64,000 nucleotides of DNA from Micromonospora vinacea (GTDB lineage: Bacteria > Actinomycetota > Actinomycetes > Mycobacteriales > Micromonosporaceae). The stretch is taken from positions 4,340,001 through 4,404,000 of the forward strand of contig NZ_JADOTY010000001.1 in the NCBI RefSeq assembly GCF_015751785.1, written 5' to 3'. Shown one piece after another: positions 16,827-25,586 of this stretch. The translations under genes and the position numbers were made by a program. Numbering within the stretch: the first letter of the stretch is position 1; each line of letters begins with the position of its first letter. The notes under the pieces are model-generated. The model saw nothing but the letters and a program-made list of their open reading frames with translations, was not told where the DNA came from and did no database searches.

Positions 16827-17999
16827 TCAGGCCAGGTGGCCGCCGATCTTCGTGTAGCCGCGCAGCAGGTCCCGCGAGATGATCAGCCGCTGCATCTCGT
16901 CGGTGCCCTCGAAGATCCGGTAGAGCCGGACCTGCCGGTACCAGCGTTCGATCGGCAGCTCTCGGGTGTAGCCCATGCCGCCGTGGATCTGGAGCACCCG
17001 GTCGACCACCCGGTTGACCATGCCGGCGCCGTAGAGCTTGCCCATCGACGAGGCGTGCCGGGGGTCCAGGCCCGCGTCGACGGTCCACGCCGAGCGCAGC
17101 ACCAGCCAACGGGCCGCCTCCAGCTCCGTCTCGGAGTCGGCGATCATCCACTGGATGGCCTGGTTGGTGCCGATCTTCGCGCCGAAGGTCTCCCGGGTGT
17201 TGGCGTACTCGATGGCCATCTGCAACACCCGCTCGGCGATGCCGATGGCGTGCGACGGGATGGTGTAGCGCCCCTTGCCGATCCACTCCATGCCGAGCGT
17301 GAAGCCCTGCCCGATCTCGCCGAGGATGTTGCGGTGCGGCACGCGTACGCCGTCGAAGATGAGCGACGCGGGCCCGCCCTCGCCCATCGTCTGGATGAAC
17401 TCGGAGCGCCAGCCCATCGAGCGGTCCACCAGGAACGCGGTGGCGCCGCCGTTCCGGGCGCCCTTCTCCCGGTCGGTCACCGCGACCACGATGGCGAAGT
17501 CGGCGTCGTGACCGCCGGTGATGAAGGTCTTCTCGCCGTCGAGGATCCAGTCGTCGCCGTCGCGGCGGGCGGACAGCCGGATGTTGGCCGCGTCGGACCC
17601 GGCGCCCGGTTCGGTGATCGCGAAGCAGGAACGCCGCTCACCCTCGATGGTGGGGATGAGGAACTCCCGCTTCTGCTCCTCGGTGGCGTGGAACAGGATG
17701 TTGTCCGCCTCGCCACCGAAGCGGAACGGTACGAACGTGCGGCCCAGCTCGGTCCAGATCAACGACTGGAGCACGGCTGGCAGGTTCATCCCGCCGTACT
17801 CTTCCGGGGTGGCGAGGCCCCAGAAGCCGAACTTGCGCGCCTTGAGTTGCAGTTCGCGCACCTCGGAGTGGTCGAGGCCCGGTTGGTGCGCCCGTTCGCG
17901 GCGGAGCACCTCCGCTTCCAGGGGCATCACCTCGCGGGTGATGAACGCGCGCACGGTGTCTCGGACGGCGCGTTCCTCGTCGGACAGTGCGAAGTCCAC
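16827..17999 (-). CDS. Acyl-CoA dehydrogenase family protein
   Basis: 390 residues with the full flavoenzyme layout. Visible motifs are CFAITEPGAGSDAANI (FAD/substrate signature), DGEKTFITGG, the region YTRELPIERWYRQVRLYRIF where the family's second signature lies, and FEGTDEMQRLIISRDLL at the C terminus. It would oxidise an acyl-CoA to the enoyl-CoA, passing electrons to ETF. It is divergent from a TetR regulator. The 19-bp operator-like palindrome 54 bp upstream of its start recurs before the aldehyde dehydrogenase gene, so all of these genes probably belong to one regulon. Chain-length preference cannot be read from the sequence. Confidence 0.9.
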   Translation of the reverse strand: MDFALSDEERAVRDTVRAFITREVMPLEAEVLRRERAHQPGLDHSEVRELQLKARKFGFWGLATPEEYGGMNLPAVLQSLIWTELGRTFVPFRFGGEADNILFHATEEQKREFLIPTIEGERRSCFAITEPGAGSDAANIRLSARRDGDDWILDGEKTFITGGHDADFAIVVAVTDREKGARNGGATAFLVDRSMGWRSEFIQTMGEGGPASLIFDGVRVPHRNILGEIGQGFTLGMEWIGKGRYTIPSHAIGIAERVLQMAIEYANTRETFGAKIGTNQAIQWMIADSETELEAARWLVLRSAWTVDAGLDPRHASSMGKLYGAGMVNRVVDRVLQIHGGMGYTRELPIERWYRQVRLYRIFEGTDEMQRLIISRDLLRGYTKIGGHLA

Positions 18000-18052
18000 G
18001 GTTCCCCCTCGGTCGGCGTGGTGCGCCGCTGCGGGTCGCAGCGGTCATCCCT

Positions 18053-18071
18053 AAACTAGCGGTGTAAGTTT
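18053..18071. promoter_or_regulatory. TetR operator site 1 (acyl-CoA dehydrogenase/tetR promoter)
   Basis: AAACTAGCGGTGTAAGTTT has the form AAACT-N9-AGTTT. It matches the reverse complement of the site at 18844-18862 at 16 of 19 positions. On the minus strand it contains TAGTTT, a possible -10 box for the acyl-CoA dehydrogenase gene. Control by the adjacent TetR protein is inferred. Confidence 0.7.
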
Positions 18072-18181
18072 TCATTCGTCCAGACCCCTCGTGGAGACGC
18101 CGACCCGACGACGGTCCCCGATAGGGTGCGTGAACAGGTGGTTCCCACGGGCAGGGACGCCCCACACCGAGGAGGTCTGAC

Positions 18182-18838
18182 GTGCCCCGACCTCGGCGGC
18201 CGCTGCTCACCCGCGACCGGATCGTCGAGACGGCGCTCGCGCTGATCGACGCCGACGGGCTCGGCGCACTCTCCACCCGCCGGCTCGCCGCCGCGCTCGG
18301 CGTGCAGGGTCCCTCGCTCTACAACCACTTCGCCACCAAGGACGAGATCCTCGACGCGGTCGCCGACACGGTCACCGGCGCCGTCGACACCGGTGGCTTC
18401 GCCAGCCGCGACTGGGTCGCCGCGCTACGCGACTGGGCCTGGTCGTACCGGCGGGCGCTCACCGCGCACCCGAACATCGTGCCCTACCTGGCCCAGGGGC
18501 CGGGTCGTCGTCCAGCCGCCCTCGCCATGGCCGACGCGGTCTACGGAGGCCTGGTCCGGGCCGGCTGGCCGCCGGCCCGCGCCACCCACATCGGCGCGGC
18601 GCTGCGCTACTTCGTGGCCGGGTCGGCGCTCGGCTCGTTCGCCCGCGGTTTCGTCGAGGACCCGGAGCTGTACGCGGCGCACTACCCGCACCTGCGTCAG
18701 GCACACCGGCTCGCCGAGCACCAGCAGAGCGTCGACGAGGGCGCCTTCGCGCTCGGCCTGGACGCCCTGCTGCACGGACTGGCCGCCGAGTACACCCGCA
18801 CCGTCGACACGGTGGAGTCCGCCCGGCCCAACGGGTAG
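18182..18838 (+). CDS. TetR/AcrR-family regulator of the dehydrogenase cluster
   Basis: 218 residues from a GTG with GAGGAGG 6 bases upstream. N-terminal helix-turn-helix at about 10-55 (RDRIVETALALIDADGLGAL, then STRRLAAALGVQGPSLYNHF). The C-terminal part resembles the TetR_C ligand-binding fold, with conserved helices of about 75-205. It sits between the acyl-CoA dehydrogenase gene (divergent) and the aldehyde/alcohol dehydrogenase genes (downstream, same strand). Near-identical palindromes flank it on both sides, which is the arrangement of a local repressor sensing a pathway intermediate. Confidence 0.88.
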   Translation: MPRPRRPLLTRDRIVETALALIDADGLGALSTRRLAAALGVQGPSLYNHFATKDEILDAVADTVTGAVDTGGFASRDWVAALRDWAWSYRRALTAHPNIVPYLAQGPGRRPAALAMADAVYGGLVRAGWPPARATHIGAALRYFVAGSALGSFARGFVEDPELYAAHYPHLRQAHRLAEHQQSVDEGAFALGLDALLHGLAAEYTRTVDTVESARPNG

Positions 18839-18843
18839 CGTCC

Positions 18844-18862
18844 AAACTCCCAGCGCTAGTTT
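18844..18862. promoter_or_regulatory. TetR operator site 2 (aldehyde dehydrogenase promoter)
   Basis: AAACTCCCAGCGCTAGTTT starts five bases after the tetR stop codon. Its reverse complement differs from site 1 at 3 of 19 positions, and both keep AAACT-N9-AGTTT. The TAGTTT at 18857-18862 could be a -10 box. Between here and the aldehyde dehydrogenase ATG are short direct repeats built on GTCGCCATC. Confidence 0.7.
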
Positions 18863-18942
18863 CATCGCCCGCCGCGACGTCGTCGCCATCCCCCATCGCG
18901 ACCCCGTCGCCATCGCCCATCGCCCACCATCGAAGGGACGAC

Positions 18943-20397
18943 ATGGACCTCGCCGCCCCGCCGTCGCAGTTGCCCGACTCCCTGCGCCTCCGGCACCACC
19001 TGCACGTCGGTGGGGAGTGGACGTCACCCGCCGGCACCGACCTGATCGACGTGGAGAACCCGAGCACCGGGGAGCGGGTCGGGCAGGTGCCGGCCGGTAC
19101 CCCGGCTGACGTGGACCGCGCCGTGGCCGCGGCCCGGGCCGCGTTTCCCGCCTGGTCGGCCGCCACCCCCGCCGAGCGCTCCGCCCACCTCGACCGGCTG
19201 CACACGGCGCTCACCACCCGCGCCGACGACCTCGCCCGCACCATCACCGTGGAGCTGGGCGCGCCGCTCAAGCTCGCCACCCGGGTGCAGGTCGGGCTGC
19301 CGCTGACCGTGCTGCGCGACCACGTCGCGCTCGCCGCCCGCGCGCCGGTCGAGGAGAGCATCGGCAACTCGCTCGTCGTCCGCGAGCCGATCGGCGTCGT
19401 CGGCGCGATCATCCCGTGGAACTACCCACTGCACCAGGTGATGGCGAAGCTCGCACCCGCCCTGGCCGCCGGCTGCACGGTGGTGCTCAAGCCCAGCGAG
19501 CTGACCCCGTTGACCGCGTACCTGCTCTTCGACGCGGTCGCCGAGGCCGGATTGCCGCCGGGGGTGCTCAACCTGGTCCCCGGCACCGGGCCGGTGGTCG
19601 GTGAGGCGCTCGCCGGGCATCCCGACGTCGACCTGGTCTCGTTCACCGGCTCCACCGCCACCGGCGCGCGGATCATGCGGGCCGCCGCGGACCGGATCGC
19701 CCGGGTCGCCCTGGAGCTGGGGGGCAAGTCCGCCAACGTGATCCTCCCCGACGCCGACCTGGCCACCGCCGTCAAGGTGGGCGTCGGCAACGCCCTGCTC
19801 AACTCCGGGCAGACCTGCACCGCGTGGACCCGCATGCTGGTGCACCGCGACCGGTACGACGAGGCCCTGCACCTGATCGCCACGGCGGTGGCCGGCTACC
19901 GGCTCGGCGACCCGTTCGACCCGGCGACCCGGCTCGGCCCGCTGGTCTCCGCCGCCCAGGCCGAGCGGGTGCGCGGCCACATCGACAGGGCCCTCGCCGA
20001 CGGCGCCCGACTGGTCGTCGGCGGGCCCGACGCCCCGGTGCCGACTCGGGGGCACTTCGTCGCCCCGACCGTCTTCGCCGACGTGCACCCCGACAGCGCG
20101 CTCGCCCAGGAGGAGGTCTTCGGCCCGGTGCTCGCCGTCATCCCGTTCGCCGACACCGACGAGGCGGTCGCCATCGCCAACAACTCGAAGTACGGGCTGG
20201 CCGGCGCGGTCTGGTCCGCCGACACCGACGCGGCGCTCGCGGTGGCCCGGCGGTTGCGCACCGGCGCCGTCGACATCAACGGCGCCCCGTTCAACCCGCT
20301 CGCCCCGTTCGGCGGCTACAAGCAGTCCGGCCTGGGCCGGGAGTTGGGCGTGCACGGCCTGGCCGAGTTCTGCGAGCTGAAGGCGATCCAGCGATGA
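18943..20397 (+). CDS. NAD(P)+-dependent aldehyde dehydrogenase
   Basis: 484 residues with all catalytic landmarks of the ALDH superfamily: IIPWNYPLHQVMAKLAPALA, the cofactor loop FTGSTATG, the general base Glu in LELGGKSANV, and the catalytic Cys in NSGQTCTAWTR. EEVFGPVLAVIPF and the C-terminal GGYKQSGLGRELG also match. It oxidises an aldehyde to the acid. Its last codon overlaps the alcohol dehydrogenase start (ATGA), so the two make a coupled alcohol-to-aldehyde-to-acid module. The substrate is not assigned. Confidence 0.93.
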   Translation: MDLAAPPSQLPDSLRLRHHLHVGGEWTSPAGTDLIDVENPSTGERVGQVPAGTPADVDRAVAAARAAFPAWSAATPAERSAHLDRLHTALTTRADDLARTITVELGAPLKLATRVQVGLPLTVLRDHVALAARAPVEESIGNSLVVREPIGVVGAIIPWNYPLHQVMAKLAPALAAGCTVVLKPSELTPLTAYLLFDAVAEAGLPPGVLNLVPGTGPVVGEALAGHPDVDLVSFTGSTATGARIMRAAADRIARVALELGGKSANVILPDADLATAVKVGVGNALLNSGQTCTAWTRMLVHRDRYDEALHLIATAVAGYRLGDPFDPATRLGPLVSAAQAERVRGHIDRALADGARLVVGGPDAPVPTRGHFVAPTVFADVHPDSALAQEEVFGPVLAVIPFADTDEAVAIANNSKYGLAGAVWSADTDAALAVARRLRTGAVDINGAPFNPLAPFGGYKQSGLGRELGVHGLAEFCELKAIQR

Positions 20398-21569
20398 AAG
20401 ACAGCGAGCTGTCCCCGGCCGCGCCCGCAGGCCGGCCCGACCTGTCCCCGACCGCGCCGGGCGGCGGCGCCGAGCCGGCGTCCGCGCCGGTCATCGTTCG
20501 CGCGCTTGTCGCGCGCGGTTCCGGCGCCGAGCTGCGGGTCGAGCGGGTACGCCTGCCCGCGCCCGGCCCCGGCGAGGTGCGGGTGACGATCAGGGCGGCC
20601 GGTGTCTGCCACTCCGACCTGTCCATGGTCAACGGCACCCTCGCCGCGAGGTTCCCGCTGGCGCTGGGGCACGAGGCGACTGGGGTGGTGGCCGAGGTCG
20701 GGCCGGGCAGCCACCTGACCGTCGGCACCCCGGTGGTGCTCAACTGGGCGCCGGCCTGCCGGGCCTGCTGGTGGTGCCGGCGCGGCGAGCCGTGGCTCTG
20801 CGCCGACACCACCGCCCCGACGGTGCCGCGCGGCGAGACCGACGACGGGGTCCCGCTGCACCTGACCCTCGGCCTCGGCGCGCTCGCCGAGGCGGTGGTG
20901 GTACCCGAACGTGCCGTCATCCCGATTCCCGCCGGGCTGCCGCCCGAGCAGGCCGCACTGCTCGGCTGCGCGGTGCTCACCGGCGTCGGCGCGGTCCGGA
21001 ACACCGCCCGGGTGGCACCCGGCGAGTCGGTCGCTGTCGTCGGGCTCGGTGGGGTCGGGCTCGCCGTTCTCAGCGCGGCCCGCCGGGCCGGTGCCACGAC
21101 GATCCTGGCCATCGACGTCGCCGAAGCGAAGCGGGAACTGGCGCTCGCCGCCGGGGCGACCGACTTCCTGCTCTCCGACGACCGGCTCTCCAAGGAGGTA
21201 CGGGCGCGCACCGAGAGCCGTGGCGTCGACCATGCCTTCGAGTGCGTCGGCCGGGCCGCCACCATCCGCGCCGCCTGGCGGCTCACCCGGCGTGGGGGAG
21301 CGGTGACGGTGGTCGGCATGGGCGCGAAGGACGACATGGTCAGCCTCGGCGCGCTGGACATCTTCCACTCCGCGCGCACCCTGCGCTCCTCGGTGTACGG
21401 CTCGTCCGACCCGGACCGGGAGGTGCCGGTGCTGGCTGCCGAGCTCGCCGACCGCGCACTGGATCTGGGTGTGCTGGTCAGCGGAACGATCCCGTTGGAC
21501 GAGGCGCCCGCGGCGTTCGACCGGCTGGCGCGGGGCGAGGGCGCCCGCTGGGTGGTCACAGTGGACTGA
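20394..21569 (+). CDS. Zn-dependent medium-chain alcohol dehydrogenase
   Basis: 391 residues from the ATG that overlaps the ALDH stop. The first about 35 residues are an unusual Pro/Ala-rich extension; an internal start cannot be excluded. Catalytic zinc ligands lie in GVCHSDLSMV and GHEATGVVAEVG, structural-zinc cysteines in APACRACWWCRRGEPWLC, and the Rossmann motif is VVGLGGVGLAVL. The family oxidises primary alcohols with NAD+ or a similar cofactor. Together with the ALDH and acyl-CoA dehydrogenase genes under the TetR sites, it suggests degradation of an alcohol through its acyl-CoA. It ends 6 bp from a convergent gene. Confidence 0.92.
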   Translation: MKDSELSPAAPAGRPDLSPTAPGGGAEPASAPVIVRALVARGSGAELRVERVRLPAPGPGEVRVTIRAAGVCHSDLSMVNGTLAARFPLALGHEATGVVAEVGPGSHLTVGTPVVLNWAPACRACWWCRRGEPWLCADTTAPTVPRGETDDGVPLHLTLGLGALAEAVVVPERAVIPIPAGLPPEQAALLGCAVLTGVGAVRNTARVAPGESVAVVGLGGVGLAVLSAARRAGATTILAIDVAEAKRELALAAGATDFLLSDDRLSKEVRARTESRGVDHAFECVGRAATIRAAWRLTRRGGAVTVVGMGAKDDMVSLGALDIFHSARTLRSSVYGSSDPDREVPVLAAELADRALDLGVLVSGTIPLDEAPAAFDRLARGEGARWVVTVD

Positions 21570-21575
21570 CGCTCG

Positions 21576-22322
21576 TCACAGCCGGGATCTCAGCACGTCG
21601 ACCTCGCAGCCTGGTGCGTACGGGTCGAAGCCGTGCTCGACGAGCCAGCGGACCGCCAGCAGGCTTCGCAACGACCACCACGCGCGGATCACGTCGAGGT
21701 CGACGTCGGCGCGGTAGCCGGCGAGGACGTCGCCGAGGTGCTCCTCGTGGCCGAGCGTCAGGGTGGCCAGGTCGAAGAGGGCGTCGCCCTGGCCCGCCTC
21801 GGACCAGTCGAGGACGCCGGTGATCTCGTCACCGTCGACGAACACGTGGGTGATCTGCAGGTCGCCGTGGGTGAATACCGGTGTCCACGGGCGGAGCGCC
21901 GCCTCGGCAACCTGGCGGTTGCGGGTGACCAGGTCGGTGGGGAGGACGCCGTTGCCGACCAGCCACGCGCACTCGGCGTCGAGCTGCGACGTCAACTCCT
22001 CGCGGCTGCGGCCCGGCCAGGGCGGTAGCGGCGCGTCGTGCAGCGTGCGAGCGGCGGCGCCGGCCGCGGCCCACGCCGCCGGGGACGCGGTCGACGGTTC
22101 GCCGAGGCGACCGAGCGCCGTTCCGGGCAGGGCGGCGAGCGCGAGCACGGGCGTCCTACGCCAGAGGACCTCGGGGGTCGGGACGGGCGCCAGCACCATC
22201 GCCTCGACCTCGACGTCGGTACGCCCCGGGTCAGCGTCGATCTTCAGGAACACGTCGCCGACGCGCAGGGTGGCGCGTTCCTGGTGGGCGACGACGACTT
22301 CGACCTCCGGCACAGCGGCCAT
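21576..22322 (-). CDS. Aminoglycoside phosphotransferase-fold (APH) protein
   Basis: 248 residues with the APH catalytic loop FTHGDLQITHVF, where the catalytic Asp is in HGD, and the metal-binding DWSEAGQGDALFDLATL. A reduced N lobe (VGDVFLKIDADPG, Lys for ATP) precedes it. Such proteins phosphorylate small molecules; only a minority confer aminoglycoside resistance, and the substrate here is unknown. It is single-gene, with its 3' end 6 bp from the convergent alcohol dehydrogenase gene. Confidence 0.85.
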   Translation of the reverse strand: MAAVPEVEVVVAHQERATLRVGDVFLKIDADPGRTDVEVEAMVLAPVPTPEVLWRRTPVLALAALPGTALGRLGEPSTASPAAWAAAGAAARTLHDAPLPPWPGRSREELTSQLDAECAWLVGNGVLPTDLVTRNRQVAEAALRPWTPVFTHGDLQITHVFVDGDEITGVLDWSEAGQGDALFDLATLTLGHEEHLGDVLAGYRADVDLDVIRAWWSLRSLLAVRWLVEHGFDPYAPGCEVDVLRSRL

Positions 22323-22448
22323 TGTCGCGCCCCGACCATCGACGGCCCAGCGGTTTCCCGGGACGACGGGCGTGGTTGGCCAGGCGCCCCGGGCTGACCC
22401 CGGACGGGGCCAACCTGGGCGTCTGAGCGACGCGAGCCGTGCGACTGG

Positions 22449-22736
22449 TCAGAAGGGCGGGGCGTCCTCGCCCATCAGCGCCAGCACGACGCCGCCCTTG
22501 CCGCTCTTGAGGCCCTGTACGACGACCTTGCCGGTGCTGCCGTCGGGCAACTCCAGGGTGAAGGTCTTTCCAACTGCGTTCTTGGGGCCGTTGCCGGCGC
22601 TGTTTGCGGGTCGGAAGTCGCCCGCCCACGGCGGGGTCCCGCCTCTACGGGCCGGCTCGGCGAAGAGCGCGGCGGTGCCGGGGGTCCTGGTGCCGTCTGA
22701 GGAAAGGAGCACTGAGGCGCTGCGAAAGGTAGCCAT
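22449..22736 (-). CDS. Small protein of unknown function
   Basis: 95 residues from the ATG at 22736 (an in-frame start also exists at 22778). The N-terminal half is Ser/Thr/Ala-rich. The C-terminal half (VGKTFTLELPDGSTGKVVVQ, then KGGVVLALMGEDAPPF) looks like a compact beta structure with alternating hydrophobic residues. No family was recognised. It lies back-to-back with the PadR gene on the other strand, 152 bp apart. Confidence 0.55.
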   Translation of the reverse strand: MATFRSASVLLSSDGTRTPGTAALFAEPARRGGTPPWAGDFRPANSAGNGPKNAVGKTFTLELPDGSTGKVVVQGLKSGKGGVVLALMGEDAPPF

Positions 22737-22839
22737 ATGCGCCAAGGCTAACCCGGAAGTGCCCGATCGCGGCACCACAGTTGCCCGGGACGGCGATTCG
22801 GTCGTTGTCTCGCTCCCGGCCGTTGCGCCGGGAGCTATA

Positions 22840-22869
22840 CCTAGCAGTACTATGCATCGTACTTCTAGG
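22840..22869. promoter_or_regulatory. Candidate PadR operator overlapping promoter
   Basis: The inverted repeat CCTAGCAGTAC (22840-22850), 8-base spacer, GTACTTCTAGG (22859-22869) pairs over 11 bp with one mismatch. A -10-like TACTAT lies at 22848-22853, inside the palindrome. It is 20 bp upstream of the padR GTG. Autorepression is typical for PadR proteins, whose sites are palindromes of about this span. Confidence 0.65.
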
Positions 22870-22888
22870 TTCAGTGGTGGGAGGTTAC

Positions 22889-23254
22889 GTGAAGGTCGCC
22901 AAGGATCTGGTCGCCGCCTCGGCGACGCCGATGGTGCTCGGCATCCTGGCCGAGGGCGAGAGCTACGGCTACGCCATCATCAGGCGGATCAACGAGCTGT
23001 CCGGGGGTGAGCTGGACTGGACCGAAGGGCTGCTCTACCCGTTGCTGCACCGGCTCGAGCGCCTCGGCCACCTGGAGTCGAGCTGGCAGGCGGTCGCCGG
23101 CGAGCGGAAGCGCAAGTACTACCGCATCACCGACCGGGGCCTGGCCGAGCTGGCCGAGCAGCGCCGGCAGTGGGACACAGTGGTAGGCGCGCTCAAGGAG
23201 ATCTGGCACGACCGCGCGCCGCTCACGGCGCACCCGTTGGAGGGTCTCGCATGA
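22889..23254 (+). CDS. PadR-family transcriptional regulator
   Basis: 121 residues from the GTG at 22889, preceded by GTGGGAGG; the open frame begins further upstream but would cover the palindrome. Winged helix at about 10-85: LGILAEGESYGYAIIRRINE, then DWTEGLLYPLLHRLERLG and RKRKYYRITDRG, the PadR signature. It overlaps the next gene by 4 bp (ATGA). PadR/permease-prefix pairs are common in actinobacteria, and the regulator controls its own operon. Confidence 0.9.
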   Translation: MKVAKDLVAASATPMVLGILAEGESYGYAIIRRINELSGGELDWTEGLLYPLLHRLERLGHLESSWQAVAGERKRKYYRITDRGLAELAEQRRQWDTVVGALKEIWHDRAPLTAHPLEGLA

Positions 23255-24627
23255 CCGCGCACGACGGGCCGCCGGAGTTGGAAGCGCAGTTCGAGCAGTG
23301 GCGTCAGTACGTGCTGCGCCGCAGGGAGCTGCAGGCAGTGGACGCCGACGAGCTGGAAGACCACCTCCGTGGCTCGGTCGACGCGCTCGTCGCCGCCGGC
23401 CTGAGCCCGGACGAGGCGTTCCTGGTCGCTGTGAAACGGATGGGCAGCCTCGACGACCTCTCCCGTGAGTTCGCCCGGGAACATTCGGAACGGTTGTGGA
23501 AGCAACTGGTGCTGACCGGCGACTCCGGCAGCCCGGTCGGCGGCACGCGTTCGCGCCGGGACCTGTGGGTCATGCTCGGCTGTGCCGCGGGCGCGCTGGT
23601 CTCCGTCAAGGTGCCGGCACTGTTCGGGCTGAGCTTCGCCGACGACGGCTCGTTCTACGCGCGCAACTTCACAGTGTTCGTGCTGCCCTGGCTGGCGGCG
23701 TACCTGGCGTGGCGCCGGGGAGCCCGACGGACGGTGATCGCGGCACTGGCGGCGCTCTTCGTCCTCGGCGCCGTGGCGGCCAACGCCTACCCTCTGGCGG
23801 ACGATTCGCAGTCAGTGGTCGTCACCAGCATCCACCTCCCCATCGCCCTGTGGCTGGTGGTCGGTCTGGCCTATGTCGCCGACGACTGGCGCTCGTCGCG
23901 TCGACGCATGGACTTCATCAGGTTCACCGGCGAGTGGTTCATCTACCTGGTGCTGATGGCGCTCGGCGGGGGCGTGCTCGCCGCGTTCCTGTTCAACACC
24001 TTCGCGGCCATCGGGATCGTCCCGGAGGCGTTCATCTCGCAGTGGTTGCTGCCCGGTGGTGCCGCGGCCGCGGTCGTGGTGGCCGGCTGGCTCGTCGAGG
24101 CCAAGCAGAGTGTCGTCGAGAACATCGCGCCGGTCCTCACCCGGTTGTTCACCCCGCTCTTCACCGCCGCCCTGCTCGCCTTCCTCGTCGCTGTCGTCTG
24201 GACCAGCCACGGCATCGACGTCGAGCGGGAGGCGCTGCTGCTGTTCGACCTCCTGCTGGTCGTGGTGCTGGGGTTGCTGCTCTACTCACTCTCGGCCCGT
24301 GACCCGCTGGCCCCGCCCGGCCCGTTCGACAAACTCCAACTCGCGCTGGTGGTCAGTGCGTTGGCCATCGACGTGCTGGTGCTGCTGGAGATCACCGGGC
24401 GCATCACCGACGAGTACGGCGGTACGCCCAACCGGGCCGCCGCGCTCGGCGAGAACGTGATCCTCCTGGTCAACCTCGCGTGGTCGGCGTGGCTCCTGCT
24501 GTCCTTCATCCGTCGGCGCACGCCGTTCGCGACACTCGAACGCTGGCAGACCGGCTACCTGCCGGTGTACGCGGTGTGGGCCTGGATCGTGGTCCTCGTC
24601 TTCCCGCCGCTGTTCAGCTTCGCCTAG
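23251..24627 (+). CDS. Permease-prefix-domain multi-pass membrane protein
   Basis: 458 residues. The first about 90 form the soluble permease prefix domain 1 (LEAQFEQWRQYVLRRREL, then LSPDEAFLVAVKRMG), followed by about ten membrane helices. The ATG overlaps the padR stop, so the two are coupled. Proteins of this kind accompany PadR regulators; their transport or sensing function is not known. The gene ends before a bidirectional hairpin. Confidence 0.8.
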   Translation: MTAHDGPPELEAQFEQWRQYVLRRRELQAVDADELEDHLRGSVDALVAAGLSPDEAFLVAVKRMGSLDDLSREFAREHSERLWKQLVLTGDSGSPVGGTRSRRDLWVMLGCAAGALVSVKVPALFGLSFADDGSFYARNFTVFVLPWLAAYLAWRRGARRTVIAALAALFVLGAVAANAYPLADDSQSVVVTSIHLPIALWLVVGLAYVADDWRSSRRRMDFIRFTGEWFIYLVLMALGGGVLAAFLFNTFAAIGIVPEAFISQWLLPGGAAAAVVVAGWLVEAKQSVVENIAPVLTRLFTPLFTAALLAFLVAVVWTSHGIDVEREALLLFDLLLVVVLGLLLYSLSARDPLAPPGPFDKLQLALVVSALAIDVLVLLEITGRITDEYGGTPNRAAALGENVILLVNLAWSAWLLLSFIRRRTPFATLERWQTGYLPVYAVWAWIVVLVFPPLFSFA

Positions 24628-24692
24628 TCGGCGCGATCGACCACCCGCGCACCGACGTCAGCGCGGACCGGTCAGGCGGACCGTGACGCGCG

Positions 24693-24723
24693 AGCCGGCC
24701 CACCCCTCGCGGGTGGGCCGGCT
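24693..24723. terminator. Bidirectional hairpin terminator
   Basis: A perfect 13-bp stem (AGCCGGCCCACCC, loop ctcgc, GGGTGGGCCGGCT) lies between the convergent permease-prefix and SPFH genes. Confidence 0.82.
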
Positions 24724-24728
24724 GCGGG

Positions 24729-25586
24729 TCACTTGCCGGTGACGATGCCCGGGTTGATGCAGAGCCCCGGGTTGGCGCCGTTCTTCTCCGCGATCTCCAG
24801 ACAGCGGGTCACCTTGTCGACTTTCGCGTTGGTCTCGGTGATCTGCTTGGAGATCTCGGCGTTCTTGCGGTCCTGCTCCAGGTTGCGGGTCTGCGCGAGC
24901 TTGTCCTGGAACGCCTTGATGTTGCCCTCGGTCTTGTCGTCGTGGTTCACCCGGGTGATGGTCACCGAGAGGATGTCCACGTCGGTGGCGAGGCGGGCCT
25001 CCGCACTGGTCTTGATGTTCGCCGCGAACGGCTTCAGGTCGACGTTGAGGTCACCGGTCTGGGCGTCGATCTTCTCCAGCGGGTTGTACGCGGCGAAGGC
25101 GTCGTTGACCGCGCTGTCGAGCTGCACACCCACCCGCTGACCCCGGAAGCTGCCGAAGTCGCCCTTGTAGTCCATGAACTGCTTCGGCGCGTTCTCCGGC
25201 TTGACCTGCCATTCGACGAGCACCTCGACGCAGGCGTCGGCGAGGGTGCCGGTTCGCACACGTACGCAGTTGTTGCCGCCGATGTGGTCGTACTTCTGCC
25301 GGCCCGCGTCCCACTCGCCGACCTTCTGCCAGGGCGCCACCCACTTCAGGCCCGAGCCGGTCACCTCGCCGGTGGGCTTGCCGAAGCTGGTGACGATGCC
25401 GACCGAGCGGATGGGCACCGAGTGGGCGCTGGAGGCGACGCCGACCACCAGAGTGAGGGCGAGGAAGCCGAGCGCCGCGAGGGCGGCCATCCGCTTGAAC
25501 GACCGTGCGGGAGCGACGAGAGCGACGACGGCGCTGACCGCCAGGGCGACGGCGAAGACGATCGCCATGGTGAAGCCGACGGGCAT
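24729..25586 (-). CDS. SPFH/prohibitin-domain membrane protein
   Basis: 285 residues. Two N-terminal membrane helices (about 5-27 and 33-53) are followed by an SPFH/band-7 domain (VGIVTSFGKPTGEVTGSGLK through VQLDSAVNDAFAAYN). A helical segment of about 215-260 (TRNLEQDRKNAEISKQITET) probably oligomerises, as in prohibitins and flotillins. Proteins of this class form ring-like scaffolds in the membrane. The C terminus carries two cysteines. It is divergent from the transporter operon starting at 25810, with 223 bp between them. Confidence 0.82.
   Translation of the reverse strand: MPVGFTMAIVFAVALAVSAVVALVAPARSFKRMAALAALGFLALTLVVGVASSAHSVPIRSVGIVTSFGKPTGEVTGSGLKWVAPWQKVGEWDAGRQKYDHIGGNNCVRVRTGTLADACVEVLVEWQVKPENAPKQFMDYKGDFGSFRGQRVGVQLDSAVNDAFAAYNPLEKIDAQTGDLNVDLKPFAANIKTSAEARLATDVDILSVTITRVNHDDKTEGNIKAFQDKLAQTRNLEQDRKNAEISKQITETNAKVDKVTRCLEIAEKNGANPGLCINPGIVTGK

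Noticed and set aside
22375..22412. GC-rich imperfect repeat between the phosphotransferase and the small unknown gene as a terminator.
   Set aside because: Pairing is broken by several mismatches and no single good stem can be drawn.
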